DNA of 64,000 nucleotides from Paenibacillus ferrarius. GTDB taxonomy: Bacteria; Bacillota; Bacilli; Paenibacillales; NBRC-103111. Every line of letters starts with the position of its first letter. Within the stretch, counting starts at the first letter, position 1. The notes below the pieces were generated by a model. The model made no database searches. It worked only from the letters and a program-made list of their open reading frames with translations, and had not been told where the DNA came from. This document shows positions 54,285-62,428 of the stretch, one piece after another. The stretch spans positions 289,795-353,794 of the forward strand of contig NZ_MBTG01000034.1 of NCBI RefSeq assembly GCF_002027705.1, given 5' to 3'. The position numbers were made by a program, and so were the translations under genes.

Positions 54285-55151
54285 ATGGCACTCCATGAGT
54301 TCACCGGAACTGCGAACGGGGCTGAGGAGCCGCTGAGGACGCCTTATCTACGGATAAAGGCAAAGCCTTTTAGCAAAGCAACACTCATCATTCAGCTTAC
54401 TTTAGGACTTCTCGCTGCGTTGACCATATATGGGTTTGCTACTTTCGACTACAAGGAAATCAACCTTGTTGACGGAATACGTTCAACGGCTGCGACGATC
54501 AAAACCATGTTTTTTGAGCCGCATTTGAAACATTTTACGTTCCTGGAGGCGCTCAAGCAAGTTATCATCACATTGGGATTGGCCTTTCTGACCACGCTAT
54601 TCGGCGCCATCCTTGCTTTGTTTCTGTCTTTGTTTGCAGCCCGCAATCTATCTTCCAATCTGGTTTCGATGATCATTAAAGGCGGCGTTGCTTTTATCAG
54701 AGCGGTTCCTACCGTGCTTTGGGTGCTGATTTTTGCGGTTGCCGCTGGTCTGGGGAGCGTTGCTGCGGTCATTGGCATGACGTTTCATTCGGTCAGCTAT
54801 TTGGTTAAAGCGTTCTCGGAATCGTTCGAGGAGCTGGATAAGGGCGTCATTGAAGCGCTGAAAGCGAGCGGCGCCAATTGGTGGCAAATCGTCTTTCAGG
54901 CTGTCATTCCGTCATCGATCACGTATCTGATTTCGTGGACATTCATGCGCTTCGAGATCAACTTTGCCGTTGCTGTCGCTATGGGAGCCGCAGCGGGCGC
55001 AGGCGGCATTGGGTTCGACATGTTTATGGCCAGCAGCTTTTATTATGACGTCAGAGAAGTTGGGGTTGTTACGTACTTCATCCTTTTCTTCGCGGTCCTG
55101 CTCGAAATTCTGGCTGGAAGGATTAAGAAGAAGCTCAGAGCGAAAGTGTAA
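54285..55151 (+). CDS. phnE: Phosphonate importer permease PhnE (second copy)
   Basis: A 288-residue paralogue of the previous permease, starting 1 base after its stop codon. The EAA loop is DKGVIEALKASGANWWQIVFQAVIPSSITYLISWTFMRFEINFAVAVAMG. It ends the phosphonate operon; no terminator hairpin with a T run follows, but array F begins about 75 bp downstream. Confidence 0.93.
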   Translation: MALHEFTGTANGAEEPLRTPYLRIKAKPFSKATLIIQLTLGLLAALTIYGFATFDYKEINLVDGIRSTAATIKTMFFEPHLKHFTFLEALKQVIITLGLAFLTTLFGAILALFLSLFAARNLSSNLVSMIIKGGVAFIRAVPTVLWVLIFAVAAGLGSVAAVIGMTFHSVSYLVKAFSESFEELDKGVIEALKASGANWWQIVFQAVIPSSITYLISWTFMRFEINFAVAVAMGAAAGAGGIGFDMFMASSFYYDVREVGVVTYFILFFAVLLEILAGRIKKKLRAKV

Positions 55152-55224
55152 AATCAATCGGATTGAGGGTCGTGAGCTTGCAGCTTGCGGCCTTTTTGCG
55201 CATGCATTGCTGCTTTAATCGCTT

Positions 55225-55635
55225 GAGCCTGCCTTTTTGGCAGTCTCGTGGGAGGTTCAGCGCTTCTCAGCCATTGAGCCTGCCATTTCGGCTGGCTCAG
55301 CTGAGCTTTAGCGCAGTATTGCTGCTATTACCGCTTGAGCCTGCCTTTTTGGCAGTCTCGTGGGAGGTTCAGCGCTTCTTAGCCACTGAGCCAGCCATTT
55401 CGGCAGGCTCAGCTGAGCGTTAGCGCAGTATTGCTGCTTTTACGGCTCGAGCCTGCCTTTTTGGCAGTCTCGTGGGAGGTTCAGCGCTTCTCAGCCACTG
55501 AGCCAGCTTTTTCGGCAGGCTCAGCTGAGCATTAGCGCAGTATTGCTTCTTTTACGCGCTCGAGCCAGCCTTTTTGGCAGTCTCGGAGGAGGTTCAGCGC
55601 TTCTCAGCCACTGAGCCTGCCATTTCGGCCGGCTC
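55225..55635. repeat. Phased palindrome array F (GAGCC-type; 112-113 bp tandem repeat)
   Basis: Four tandem units, each with two hairpins. Hairpin a is GAGCCTGCC-N5-GGCAGTCTC; hairpin b is (CT)GAGCCAGCC-N5-GGCAGGCTC(AG) or a variant. Starts are 55225, 55276, 55337, 55388, 55449, 55500, 55562 and 55613, so spacings are 51, 61, 51, 61, 51, 62, 51. A partial unit may begin near 55174. Hairpin arms show paired changes (for example A and T against each other). A weaker dyad (TAGCGCAG with CTGCTA) lies within the 61-bp intervals. It fills most of the 700-bp gap after the phosphonate operon. Confidence 0.92.
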
Positions 55636-55772
55636 AGTAACGGTTTAAGACTTCTCTACCTCGGAGCCCTCCTTTAAGAGGCCATCTCAACCGGCGAAGA
55701 TGAGGATCTGAGCATGAAAAAATTGCTCATGACTAAGGAGTGATCCCCTGAAGGTTGTTCTTATTAAGTTTA

Positions 55773-55791
55773 TAGTCAATTAAATTGACTA
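55773..55791 (+). promoter_or_regulatory. Operator copy 1 before the SnoaL-like gene (TAGTCAAT-N3-ATTGACTA)
   Basis: A perfect 8-3-8 inverted repeat. Its right arm contains TTGACT, a good -35 hexamer, so binding would block RNA polymerase. A second copy lies 48 bp downstream. Confidence 0.75.
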
Positions 55792-55820
55792 TATTCAAAT
55801 AATGTGTCATGATACAAACA

Positions 55821-55837
55821 AGTCAATTTAATTGACT
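55821..55837 (+). promoter_or_regulatory. Operator copy 2 before the SnoaL-like gene (AGTCAAT-N3-ATTGACT)
   Basis: A perfect 7-3-7 inverted repeat with the same core as the copy at 55773, just upstream of the ribosome site. The MarR gene two genes on is the likely source of the repressor. Confidence 0.75.
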
Positions 55838-55857
55838 AATTGGAGGGGGAGCTGCCC

Positions 55858-56295
55858 ATGTCTCATGTCAACAATATGGAGGTTGTGCGTAATTTTATCA
55901 AAAGCTTTTGGAACGAAGGAGATTATGCGTGTACGGATGAATTTCTTGCGGCAGACTATGCTGATCATGCGTACGTTCCTAACGATCGCAATGGACTTAT
56001 TCAGATGGCGCGTATTCTTCATTCCGCGTTTCCTGATCAAGTTTCTTTCGAGGAAAGCGCGGTTGCTCAAGGTGACCGTGTTGTTGTCCGCTTGAGAATG
56101 CGTGGAACACACCAAGGGAGCTTCAGGGGAACGGAAGCGACGCACAACACGATTGATGCTAAGCTATACCGCGAATTTCGGCTTACAGATGGCAAAATCT
56201 CCGAGCACTGGGCGCTTTTCGATACGGCCACTTTATTGCGGCAAATTGGAGCGGAACTGCATGAGCAGCCAGCATGCCAACTTAAGAAACACTAA
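55858..56295 (+). CDS. SnoaL-like polyketide cyclase-fold protein
   Basis: About 145 residues with a SnoaL/NTF2-like alpha+beta cone. Typical segments are VVRNFIKSFWNEGDYACTDEFLAADYADHAY (about 7-37), RVVVRLRMRGTHQGSFRGTEAT and EFRLTDGKISEHWALFD. Members include ester cyclases and many small-molecule enzymes of unknown activity. ATG 55858 is chosen because GGAGGGGGAG lies upstream. Two palindromic operators precede it and a terminator follows, so it is a single-gene unit, presumably induced by a xenobiotic or stress signal. Confidence 0.82.
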   Translation: MSHVNNMEVVRNFIKSFWNEGDYACTDEFLAADYADHAYVPNDRNGLIQMARILHSAFPDQVSFEESAVAQGDRVVVRLRMRGTHQGSFRGTEATHNTIDAKLYREFRLTDGKISEHWALFDTATLLRQIGAELHEQPACQLKKH

Positions 56296-56297
56296 GC

Positions 56298-56335
56298 AAT
56301 AAGGCACCTATTAGAATGGGTGTCCTTATTTTTTT
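56298..56335 (+). terminator. Rho-independent terminator of the SnoaL-like gene
   Basis: AATAAGG with CACC pairs with GGTG and CCTTATT, followed by a T run. Confidence 0.85.
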
Positions 56336-56396
56336 GGATCAACCATGATAAAATGATCTAAGTACATACTAGGGAATTTATCAGGGGGAGAACTCA

Positions 56397-56867
56397 TTGG
56401 CTGAAGAAGGCGCAGGAGGATATGAGCTAACGATTCTTTTTGCATCTGCATTTCGCATGGCAGTTGATGAATTACATAAGGAATTGGGGAAAGTAGGGTT
56501 TGACGATGTTCGTCCTTCCCATGGCTTTATTTTTCAAAAAATTTCGCATGGCGGTTCTACTGGGAAAGAACTAGCAGAGCATATGGGGATTACAAAGCAA
56601 GCTGCTAGTCTTACGATCGACTATTTGGAAGAGCGTGGTTATGTCATTAGGCAGCCGCATCCATCCGATCAACGAGGTAAGCTTGTTGTTTTAACGCAGC
56701 GAGGCTGGGATTGCATTCAGGCAACCGAAACCATTTTCACGTCGATCCAGCAGCGTTGGCATGAGGTCCTTGGAGAAGAGAGAAGTGAAGCGCTTCTGAC
56801 CGATATGCGAAAATTAGTACATTCGTCAATGGATGCTCAAGCATTCCTGTTCCGGCCTGTATGGTAA
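56397..56867 (+). CDS. MarR-family transcriptional regulator
   Basis: A 156-residue winged-helix regulator. DNA-binding motif: STGKELAEHMGITKQAASLTIDYLEERGYVIRQPHPSDQRGKLVVLTQRG (about 60-110). The start is TTG 56397, six bases after GGGGGAG. There is no Cys in the DNA-binding region. It likely binds the paired palindromes in front of the SnoaL-like gene. Its own upstream region lacks a copy of that palindrome, so autoregulation is not evident. Confidence 0.88.
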   Translation: MAEEGAGGYELTILFASAFRMAVDELHKELGKVGFDDVRPSHGFIFQKISHGGSTGKELAEHMGITKQAASLTIDYLEERGYVIRQPHPSDQRGKLVVLTQRGWDCIQATETIFTSIQQRWHEVLGEERSEALLTDMRKLVHSSMDAQAFLFRPVW

Positions 56868-56903
56868 TCGTAGTTATCTCAGGCCCTAAAATGATTCAGA
56901 AAG

Positions 56904-56933
56904 AGGTGCTTGCTTCATCGCAGCACCTTTTTG
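56904..56933 (+). terminator. Rho-independent terminator of the MarR gene
   Basis: AGGTGCTTGC pairs with GCAGCACCT around a short loop, followed by five T. Confidence 0.8.
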
Positions 56934-57051
56934 TATTGTTTGAATGAATCTCCAATTTAGGGGAAATTTGTAGTAAAGCGGAGGCTTATTTACAATTTAT
57001 TAAAATAGAGTTGATACGCACTTAATAAATGATTAACATAATTTATAAGAG

Positions 57052-57063
57052 AAGTCTAGACAT
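57052..57063 (+). promoter_or_regulatory. GntR operator copy 1 (AAGTCTAGACAT)
   Basis: Contains the perfect palindrome GTCTAGAC, 80 bp before the GntR start. The same site occurs twice before the importer operon (58274, 58353). Confidence 0.7.
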
Positions 57064-57142
57064 GCTAGAATTTATAGGATCTAAAATGGCTGATTTCAGC
57101 AGTTGCTGCCTATATAGATATTCTAAGGAGGATGTAAGGACT

Positions 57143-57856
57143 ATGTATCCTAGATATATGAAAATTAAGGACGAGTTGGACAAACAAATCGAACAAGGCG
57201 AGCTGCATGTTGGCTATAAGTTTCCATCAGAGCCAGAGATGGCTAATAAATTTGGGGTAAGTCGAGAAACCTTTCGTGCGGCAATTAAGAAGCTGGAGGA
57301 GGAAGGGAAGCTGCGAGTTCAGCATGGCGTCGGTACGTTCGTCATTCGCCAGTTAGAGCAAATTCCCAGCAATTTAGCCCGCTTGCAGTCAACCAGCGAA
57401 ATGCTGAAGATAGCTGGCCATCAGGAAGGCGACCAGCAGCAATCGGTGCATAACGCCGCGTGTACAGAAGAATGGGCACAGTTTCTAAACATCCAGCAAG
57501 GCGATCCGGTTGTTATTCTTGAAAGAGTTCGAACTGCGAATGAAGAACCGGTCATGTCATCTTTCTATATCTTGCCGCGGGCGATCGTAGGCAATAAATT
57601 TGAAGAGACGGCTTTTGGCGGTTCGCTATTCAAGTTTCTGGAACAGGAATTGAACATATTCGTCAAGAGAAGCCATACGGAGTTGATGGTACCTTTGCAA
57701 ACAGACCCACGTGTGCAGAGTCTGATGCTTCATCCGAATACGACCGTGCTCTTGATGAAGCAAACGCATTATGATGAGAATAATTTCCCGATTTTCTATG
57801 CCAATGATTATTTTCGCAACGATGTTTTCCATTTTTGGATGGAACGTTTCCGATAA
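57143..57856 (+). CDS. GntR/UTRA-family regulator of the adjacent importer
   Basis: About 237 residues. The winged helix reads KIKDELDKQIEQGELHVGYKFPSEPEMANKFGVSRETFRAAIKKLEEEGKLRVQHGVGTFV (about 6-66); a UTRA effector domain follows (about 95-235), including DPVVILERVRTANEEPVMSSFYILPRAIVG. ATG 57143 is chosen because AAGGAGG precedes it; in-frame codons further upstream lie over the promoter and operator. Shared GTCTAGAC palindromes tie it to the binding-protein operon at 58426. The ligand is unknown; UTRA domains bind sugars, amines or phosphonates. Confidence 0.88.
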   Translation: MYPRYMKIKDELDKQIEQGELHVGYKFPSEPEMANKFGVSRETFRAAIKKLEEEGKLRVQHGVGTFVIRQLEQIPSNLARLQSTSEMLKIAGHQEGDQQQSVHNAACTEEWAQFLNIQQGDPVVILERVRTANEEPVMSSFYILPRAIVGNKFEETAFGGSLFKFLEQELNIFVKRSHTELMVPLQTDPRVQSLMLHPNTTVLLMKQTHYDENNFPIFYANDYFRNDVFHFWMERFR

Positions 57857-57898
57857 TGGCAAGGGGCTGTATAAGCCACTCGCCTATTTCGCCAAATG

Positions 57899-58126
57899 CC
57901 TGCGATTATGCATCTTTTCTGCTCTTGGCACCGCCGAAATCAGTAAATGCCTGCGATTATGCATCTTTCTGCTCTTGGCACCGCCGAAATCAATAAATAC
58001 CTGAGATTATGCATCCTTTTGAGGCTATTTCAGCTTTGCTGGATGGAAAGGCCGAAAATGCCTGCATAATCGCAGGTATTTTCATTTTTCACCCGATTTC
58101 GCTGAAAAAACCTGCACTTTTGCAGG
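57899..58126. repeat. Phased palindrome array D (CCTGC-N6-GCAGG type, 5 copies)
   Basis: Palindromes start at 57899, 57950, 58000, 58061 and 58111, so spacings are 51, 50, 61 and 50 bp. The first three have the variant CCTGCGATTATGCATC, also seen as the first copy in arrays A and B. The first two spacers are near-identical, a local duplication. From 58127 to 58273 I see no gene. Confidence 0.85.
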
Positions 58127-58273
58127 CTTTGACAGTGGGGGGGCGATGCGCTTCGCTCGCTTGGAAGCCCAAGCACCCGACCAACGTGCTGCTGAAGGAC
58201 ATCCTCTCGCATGTACGGTGAAAGCTTAACCGCTAAAGAGGCTTAAAAGGAAATTCTTTCATTTTATTTTAAC

Positions 58274-58285
58274 ATGTCTAGACAA
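58274..58285 (+). promoter_or_regulatory. GntR operator copy 2 (ATGTCTAGACAA)
   Basis: Contains GTCTAGAC. Lies upstream of a possible -35 (TTTACA, 58299-58304) of the importer operon. Confidence 0.7.
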
Positions 58286-58352
58286 CATTAACGAAATATT
58301 TACATACAAATGATATTAAGCTAACACTTCTCATGCAAACTAAGGATAGTTG

Positions 58353-58364
58353 AAGTCTAGACAT
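58353..58364 (+). promoter_or_regulatory. GntR operator copy 3 (AAGTCTAGACAT)
   Basis: Identical over 12 bases to copy 1. Centre-to-centre distance to copy 2 is 79 bp, so the two flank the likely promoter and could support DNA looping. Confidence 0.7.
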
Positions 58365-58425
58365 CTTGCGAGATTCTGGCGAAATGCTCCCGGCTCATTC
58401 TAAACAAATTAGGAGGAAGTAAAAC

Positions 58426-59640
58426 ATGAGAAAAAAATGGTTCAACGTATTGTTGGTAGGTACTTCGGTTGCAACGCTTTTGGCTGGCTGTGGAACAAAT
58501 GAAGCAAAACCAGGCAGCAGTACGTCCCCAGCTGCTTCCAGTAGTTCGGCTCCGTCAGACAAGCCGGCTAAAGCAGTGAAAATGACTCTGAATCTCGCGA
58601 CAGCCGGTGACACGAACATGACGGAGCTGCAAGAGAAATACGTGATTCCTGAATTGAAGAAAACCTATGCAGACGCGCAAGTGAATGTCGTAGGAACGGG
58701 TCCTGGAGACGCAGGCTCGCAGAAGATTTTTGAAAAGTTAAAAGCTCAAAAAGACGCTGGAAAACAAGAATGGGATATCGATGTAGCGATCGTGCACCAA
58801 AGTATGATGAAGTCTTTAATCGAGAATGATTTGGTGGAAAAATGGGTGCCGAACTCCGCCAACAAAAGCGCGGTCGTATCAGGAGACAGCAAAAACAGCT
58901 TGGGGACTAATGTCGAGGGGTATGTTATCCCGTTGTATCACAGCCAAGTCGCATTGGCATACAATCCGGATAAAGTGAAGGAAGCTCCTAAAAACTTTGA
59001 TGATGTTGAAAAATGGATTAAAGCTAACCCGAAGCGTTTTGGCTATAACGGCATCAAAAACGGAATGAGCGGCGTAGCTTTTGCAACAGCTTATACATAT
59101 GCCAAAAGCGGAGATTACAAAACATTGACAGAAGGCCCTTACAACGCGGATCTGGAGAAGAAATGGCCGGATATTATGAAGCAGTTGAAGTCTCTGCCAG
59201 TCGTCTATACGAACGGCAATAACGGAACGCTGGACATGCTTAATCGTGGTGAGATTGATATGGGACCAGTATGGGTGGACATGTTCTATCAATGGATTTC
59301 CGATGGCCGTTTGAATCCGAACTTTCAGTTGAAAGTAGCTGATCCGGGACTGCCAGGACAACCGCTGTATGTCGTGATTCCGAAAAATGCAAAAAATAAA
59401 GAAGCTGCTTTGAAATATGCAGATTTCCTGACTTCCCCTGAGATTCAAGCTAAAGTGATCGTGGATAAATTCAGTTGGTACCCAGGCATCAATGCCGAGC
59501 TTGTACTGCCTAAAGTAAGCGAAGAAGGCAAGCAAAAGCTGTTCAAATACGTGACAGCAGAAGATTTGAATAAACGCGGACAATCGTTGCCGATCAATGA
59601 ATATTTCGGTAATCTGCAAGCCGCATACGAGAAAAACTAA
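58426..59640 (+). CDS. Substrate-binding lipoprotein of a YnjB/PotD-like ABC importer
   Basis: A 404-residue extracellular binding protein with lipobox LAGC (Cys22) and a Ser/Pro-rich linker. Segments such as YVIPLYHSQVALAYNPDKVKEAPKNFDDVEKWIKANPKRFGYNG and LDMLNRGEIDMGPVWVDMFYQWISDGRL resemble the YnjB/iron- and polyamine-type class, not the LplA-type sugar proteins elsewhere in the window. AGGAGG precedes the ATG. Two permeases and an ATPase follow. The substrate is not clear: a polyamine, a phosphonate such as 2-aminoethylphosphonate, or a metal complex are all possible. Confidence 0.88.
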   Translation: MRKKWFNVLLVGTSVATLLAGCGTNEAKPGSSTSPAASSSSAPSDKPAKAVKMTLNLATAGDTNMTELQEKYVIPELKKTYADAQVNVVGTGPGDAGSQKIFEKLKAQKDAGKQEWDIDVAIVHQSMMKSLIENDLVEKWVPNSANKSAVVSGDSKNSLGTNVEGYVIPLYHSQVALAYNPDKVKEAPKNFDDVEKWIKANPKRFGYNGIKNGMSGVAFATAYTYAKSGDYKTLTEGPYNADLEKKWPDIMKQLKSLPVVYTNGNNGTLDMLNRGEIDMGPVWVDMFYQWISDGRLNPNFQLKVADPGLPGQPLYVVIPKNAKNKEAALKYADFLTSPEIQAKVIVDKFSWYPGINAELVLPKVSEEGKQKLFKYVTAEDLNKRGQSLPINEYFGNLQAAYEKN

Positions 59641-59659
59641 CACTGAGAGGATGAAGACT

Positions 59660-60514
59660 GTGCCCAAATCAAACGATAAAACCATTGGCGCGTCCTCTTC
59701 CTTGCTCCGTTGGCTGGCTGGAGTGGGCATGATTGCTCCAGCCACCCTGATTGTTGTGGGTCTGTTCGTTTATCCCTTTATGGATTCGTTGATAGGCAGC
59801 TTTCAGAATGCTAAGAGCCAATGGACACTGGACAATTACCTCTATGTAATTGATACCTACCACAATGATTTTCTATATACGCTGGTGATCTGCCTGGTCA
59901 GCCTTGTGCTTGTGCTGGCCCTGGCAGCTTTATTAGCGGGTTGGCTGAGGCTTAAGGCCGATCCCTTTGTTGAATTTTTGTTCAAAATTCCACTTTTTGT
60001 ACCTTTCGTCGTAGTTGGTCATGCGATGCGCGTATTTCTGGCGCCGCATGGAACGCTCAATTCACTGTTGGCTTCTACAGGATGGTTCAATCCCGATGTC
60101 ATGCCAAGTGTCGCTTTCTCAACAACCGGACTCATTGTTGCGCTGGTTTGGAAGAACATCGGTTTGACACTGCTGCTTGTTATGGGCGCCTTCCGTGGTA
60201 TTAATTCCAGCTATTTGGAGGCAGCGCGCAACACAGGAGCAGGCGGCTTTCGCTTGATCAAAGACATGATGATTCCGATGTCATGGGGAACGATTAGCGT
60301 AGCTGGTGTGTTAACATTCACTTCAATGATTGGGAATTTCTCCATCCCGGCTATGCTGGGAGACGCTGGAGGCAGTCAGATGCTAATGATTGATTTGTAT
60401 TACGAGCTTGTTTATCGCCATGATTCAGGCGCAGCCAATGCCATCGGTGTTGTTTCTTACATCGCTTCGATGGGAGCAGCAATTTATTATGTGAAGAAGG
60501 TGGCTAAGTCATGA
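59660..60514 (+). CDS. ABC importer permease 1, YnjC/PotB-like
   Basis: About 284 residues with six helices. The EAA loop reads SSYLEAARNTGAGGFRLIKDMMIPMSWGTISVAGVLTFTSMIGNFSIPAMLG. The start is GTG 59660, 9 bases after GAGAGG; the ATG at 59651 abuts the ribosome site. It overlaps the next permease by 4 bp. Confidence 0.9.
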   Translation: MPKSNDKTIGASSSLLRWLAGVGMIAPATLIVVGLFVYPFMDSLIGSFQNAKSQWTLDNYLYVIDTYHNDFLYTLVICLVSLVLVLALAALLAGWLRLKADPFVEFLFKIPLFVPFVVVGHAMRVFLAPHGTLNSLLASTGWFNPDVMPSVAFSTTGLIVALVWKNIGLTLLLVMGAFRGINSSYLEAARNTGAGGFRLIKDMMIPMSWGTISVAGVLTFTSMIGNFSIPAMLGDAGGSQMLMIDLYYELVYRHDSGAANAIGVVSYIASMGAAIYYVKKVAKS

Positions 60515-61365
60515 ATCCCGTCATTGAACGCAAGCAAGCAAAGGTACACATGGCTGGCAGATCAAGCAGCATCGGGCGCATGGCCGTTCGCTTAGCCATC
60601 TATGCATTTTCGTTATTTCTGATCTTAGGACCGATTTCCAGCTTGGTGATCTGGTCATTCGCTGAAAAATGGTTTTGGCCGCATACCCTTCCCCAACAGT
60701 GGGGGTTCTTGTACTGGGCGAAAGTATTCGATGGCAAAATGCTGCATTCGCTCACGCTCAGCTTCGGCATTGCGTTCCTGGTCACTTTGATCAGTATCCT
60801 GCTATGCTTGCCGCTTTCTTATTTAATTGCTCGCTATCGTATACCCGCTAAATCGGTTCTATTGCTTATTTTCCTGCTGCCGCAAGCGTTTCCGCAGCTT
60901 CCCGTGTTTACGAATGCAATGGTGCTTATGTACAAGTGGGATCTCGTCGGCACGCTGACAGGTGTTACACTGATTCATCTGGTGGGTGCGCTGGTCTTCT
61001 CTGTGTGGACGATGGTTTCCGTGTTTCAACATATATCGGCTTCTTTGGAAGAGGCTGCAGTCAATCTGGGCGCTTCGCGTCTGCGCACCTTTTTCACCAT
61101 TACACTGCCTATGGCGGTTCCGGGAATTATTGCTTCATCCCTGTTGGTTTTTCTCTACTCCTTGGATGAATTTACAGGCAGCTTATTAATTGGCGCGCCT
61201 TTCATTACGACGATGCCGGTGTTTATGTACAACTCAGCCATGGGGTATGAAATGCAGACGGCGTCTGTGACGGGATTGCTGCTGATGCTTCCAGGTATAG
61301 TCCTGCTGCTGTTGATGCAGCGCTTTATGAAATCTGAATATATGGCCGCTTTTGGGAGGGGATAA
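60511..61365 (+). CDS. ABC importer permease 2, YnjC/PotC-like
   Basis: A 284-residue inner-membrane protein with six helices. EAA loop: ASLEEAAVNLGASRLRTFFTITLPMAVPGIIASSLLVFLYSLDEFTGSLLIG. It overlaps the previous gene by 4 bp (ATGA type) and the ATPase begins 2 bp after its stop, so all three are translated together. Confidence 0.92.
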   Translation: MNPVIERKQAKVHMAGRSSSIGRMAVRLAIYAFSLFLILGPISSLVIWSFAEKWFWPHTLPQQWGFLYWAKVFDGKMLHSLTLSFGIAFLVTLISILLCLPLSYLIARYRIPAKSVLLLIFLLPQAFPQLPVFTNAMVLMYKWDLVGTLTGVTLIHLVGALVFSVWTMVSVFQHISASLEEAAVNLGASRLRTFFTITLPMAVPGIIASSLLVFLYSLDEFTGSLLIGAPFITTMPVFMYNSAMGYEMQTASVTGLLLMLPGIVLLLLMQRFMKSEYMAAFGRG

Positions 61366-61367
61366 CG

Positions 61368-62402
61368 ATGGAGATTCGATTGGATCGTGTATCAAAGCAA
61401 TATGGAAATAGCCGGGGGATCGAAGAGATTTCGCTTTCCTTGCCTGAGGGAGGTTTTACGGCCATTGTAGGCCCAAGCGGATGCGGTAAAACGACTTTGC
61501 TGCGAGCGCTGGCTGGCTTTCACGATATTGACTCAGGATCTATGCATTTTGGCGAAAAAGATGTGACAAGAACGCCTTCCCGTGAACGTGGGGCAACTAT
61601 GGTTTTTCAAAACTATGCGCTATGGCCGCATATGTCTGTATTCGATAATGTAGCATACGGCCTGAAATTGCGTAAAAAAAGTCGTGAAGTCATTGAACAG
61701 AAGGTCCATGAGGTGCTTACCCGAGTAGAAATTCCACTGCACGATATCAGAAGCCGCAAGCCTCAGCACTATTCGGGAGGACAGCAGCAGCGCATCGCCT
61801 TGGCGCGAGCGCTTGTCATTGAACCTAATCTGCTGTTGATGGACGAACCGCTGTCCAATCTGGATGCGAAAGTCAGGTCACGCTTGAGAGTGGAGATACG
61901 CGCTATTCAGCAATCCTTTGGCATTACGGCTCTATACGTGACGCATGACCAAGAAGAGGCTTTATCCATGGCCGATTATGTTGTCATTATGAAAGATGGG
62001 CGGATTGAACAGGCTGGCAAGCCGCAAGAAGTGTATTATCACCCGAATACGTTATTTGCGGCGCAGTTTATGGGTGAAAGCCACACCCTCACAGTGATGC
62101 GGGATAACAAGAAGATGAAGCTTGTACTTCGTTCCGAAAATGCCCGCTTGGGACCCGAACAACCTGATGCGTTAGCGTCTTCTGCATATCCAGTTGTCAG
62201 CTATGAAGATGGATTTTTTACCTTTCAGGCGGAAGTGAAGGATCATTTATTTATTGGTTCAACTTATCGCCATATGGCAGCTGTTCAAGGTCAGATCTTC
62301 TTTGTGGATGCGCAGGAACAATATCGTCCTGGGCGCTACACGGTGAGCATTCCTGCGGATAGAGCGTATTGGTTCCAAAGCTTGGAGTCAGATTCTCACT
62401 GA
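61368..62402 (+). CDS. ABC importer ATPase, PotA/YnjD-like
   Basis: A 344-residue ATPase. Walker A is GPSGCGKTT (about 36-44), Q loop VFQNYALWPHMSV, signature YSGGQQQR (about 135-142), Walker B LLLMDEPLSNLD, H loop YVTHDQEEAL. A C-terminal TOBE-like regulatory domain spans about 240-340. This subfamily energises spermidine, iron, thiamine and phosphonate importers. GGAGGGGA precedes the ATG. Confidence 0.93.
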   Translation: MEIRLDRVSKQYGNSRGIEEISLSLPEGGFTAIVGPSGCGKTTLLRALAGFHDIDSGSMHFGEKDVTRTPSRERGATMVFQNYALWPHMSVFDNVAYGLKLRKKSREVIEQKVHEVLTRVEIPLHDIRSRKPQHYSGGQQQRIALARALVIEPNLLLMDEPLSNLDAKVRSRLRVEIRAIQQSFGITALYVTHDQEEALSMADYVVIMKDGRIEQAGKPQEVYYHPNTLFAAQFMGESHTLTVMRDNKKMKLVLRSENARLGPEQPDALASSAYPVVSYEDGFFTFQAEVKDHLFIGSTYRHMAAVQGQIFFVDAQEQYRPGRYTVSIPADRAYWFQSLESDSH

Positions 62403-62428
62403 TCATTTCGGAAAAAAAGGGAGATAGG

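Noticed and set aside
55163..55423. 86-codon frame inside array F
   Set aside because: Repetitive, frame not kept across units, no ribosome site; it lies in the palindrome array.
58127..58273. Possible group II intron remnant (GCATGTACGGTG near 58210)
   Set aside because: Only the right arm resembles intron domain V; the pairing left arm and a reverse transcriptase gene are absent.
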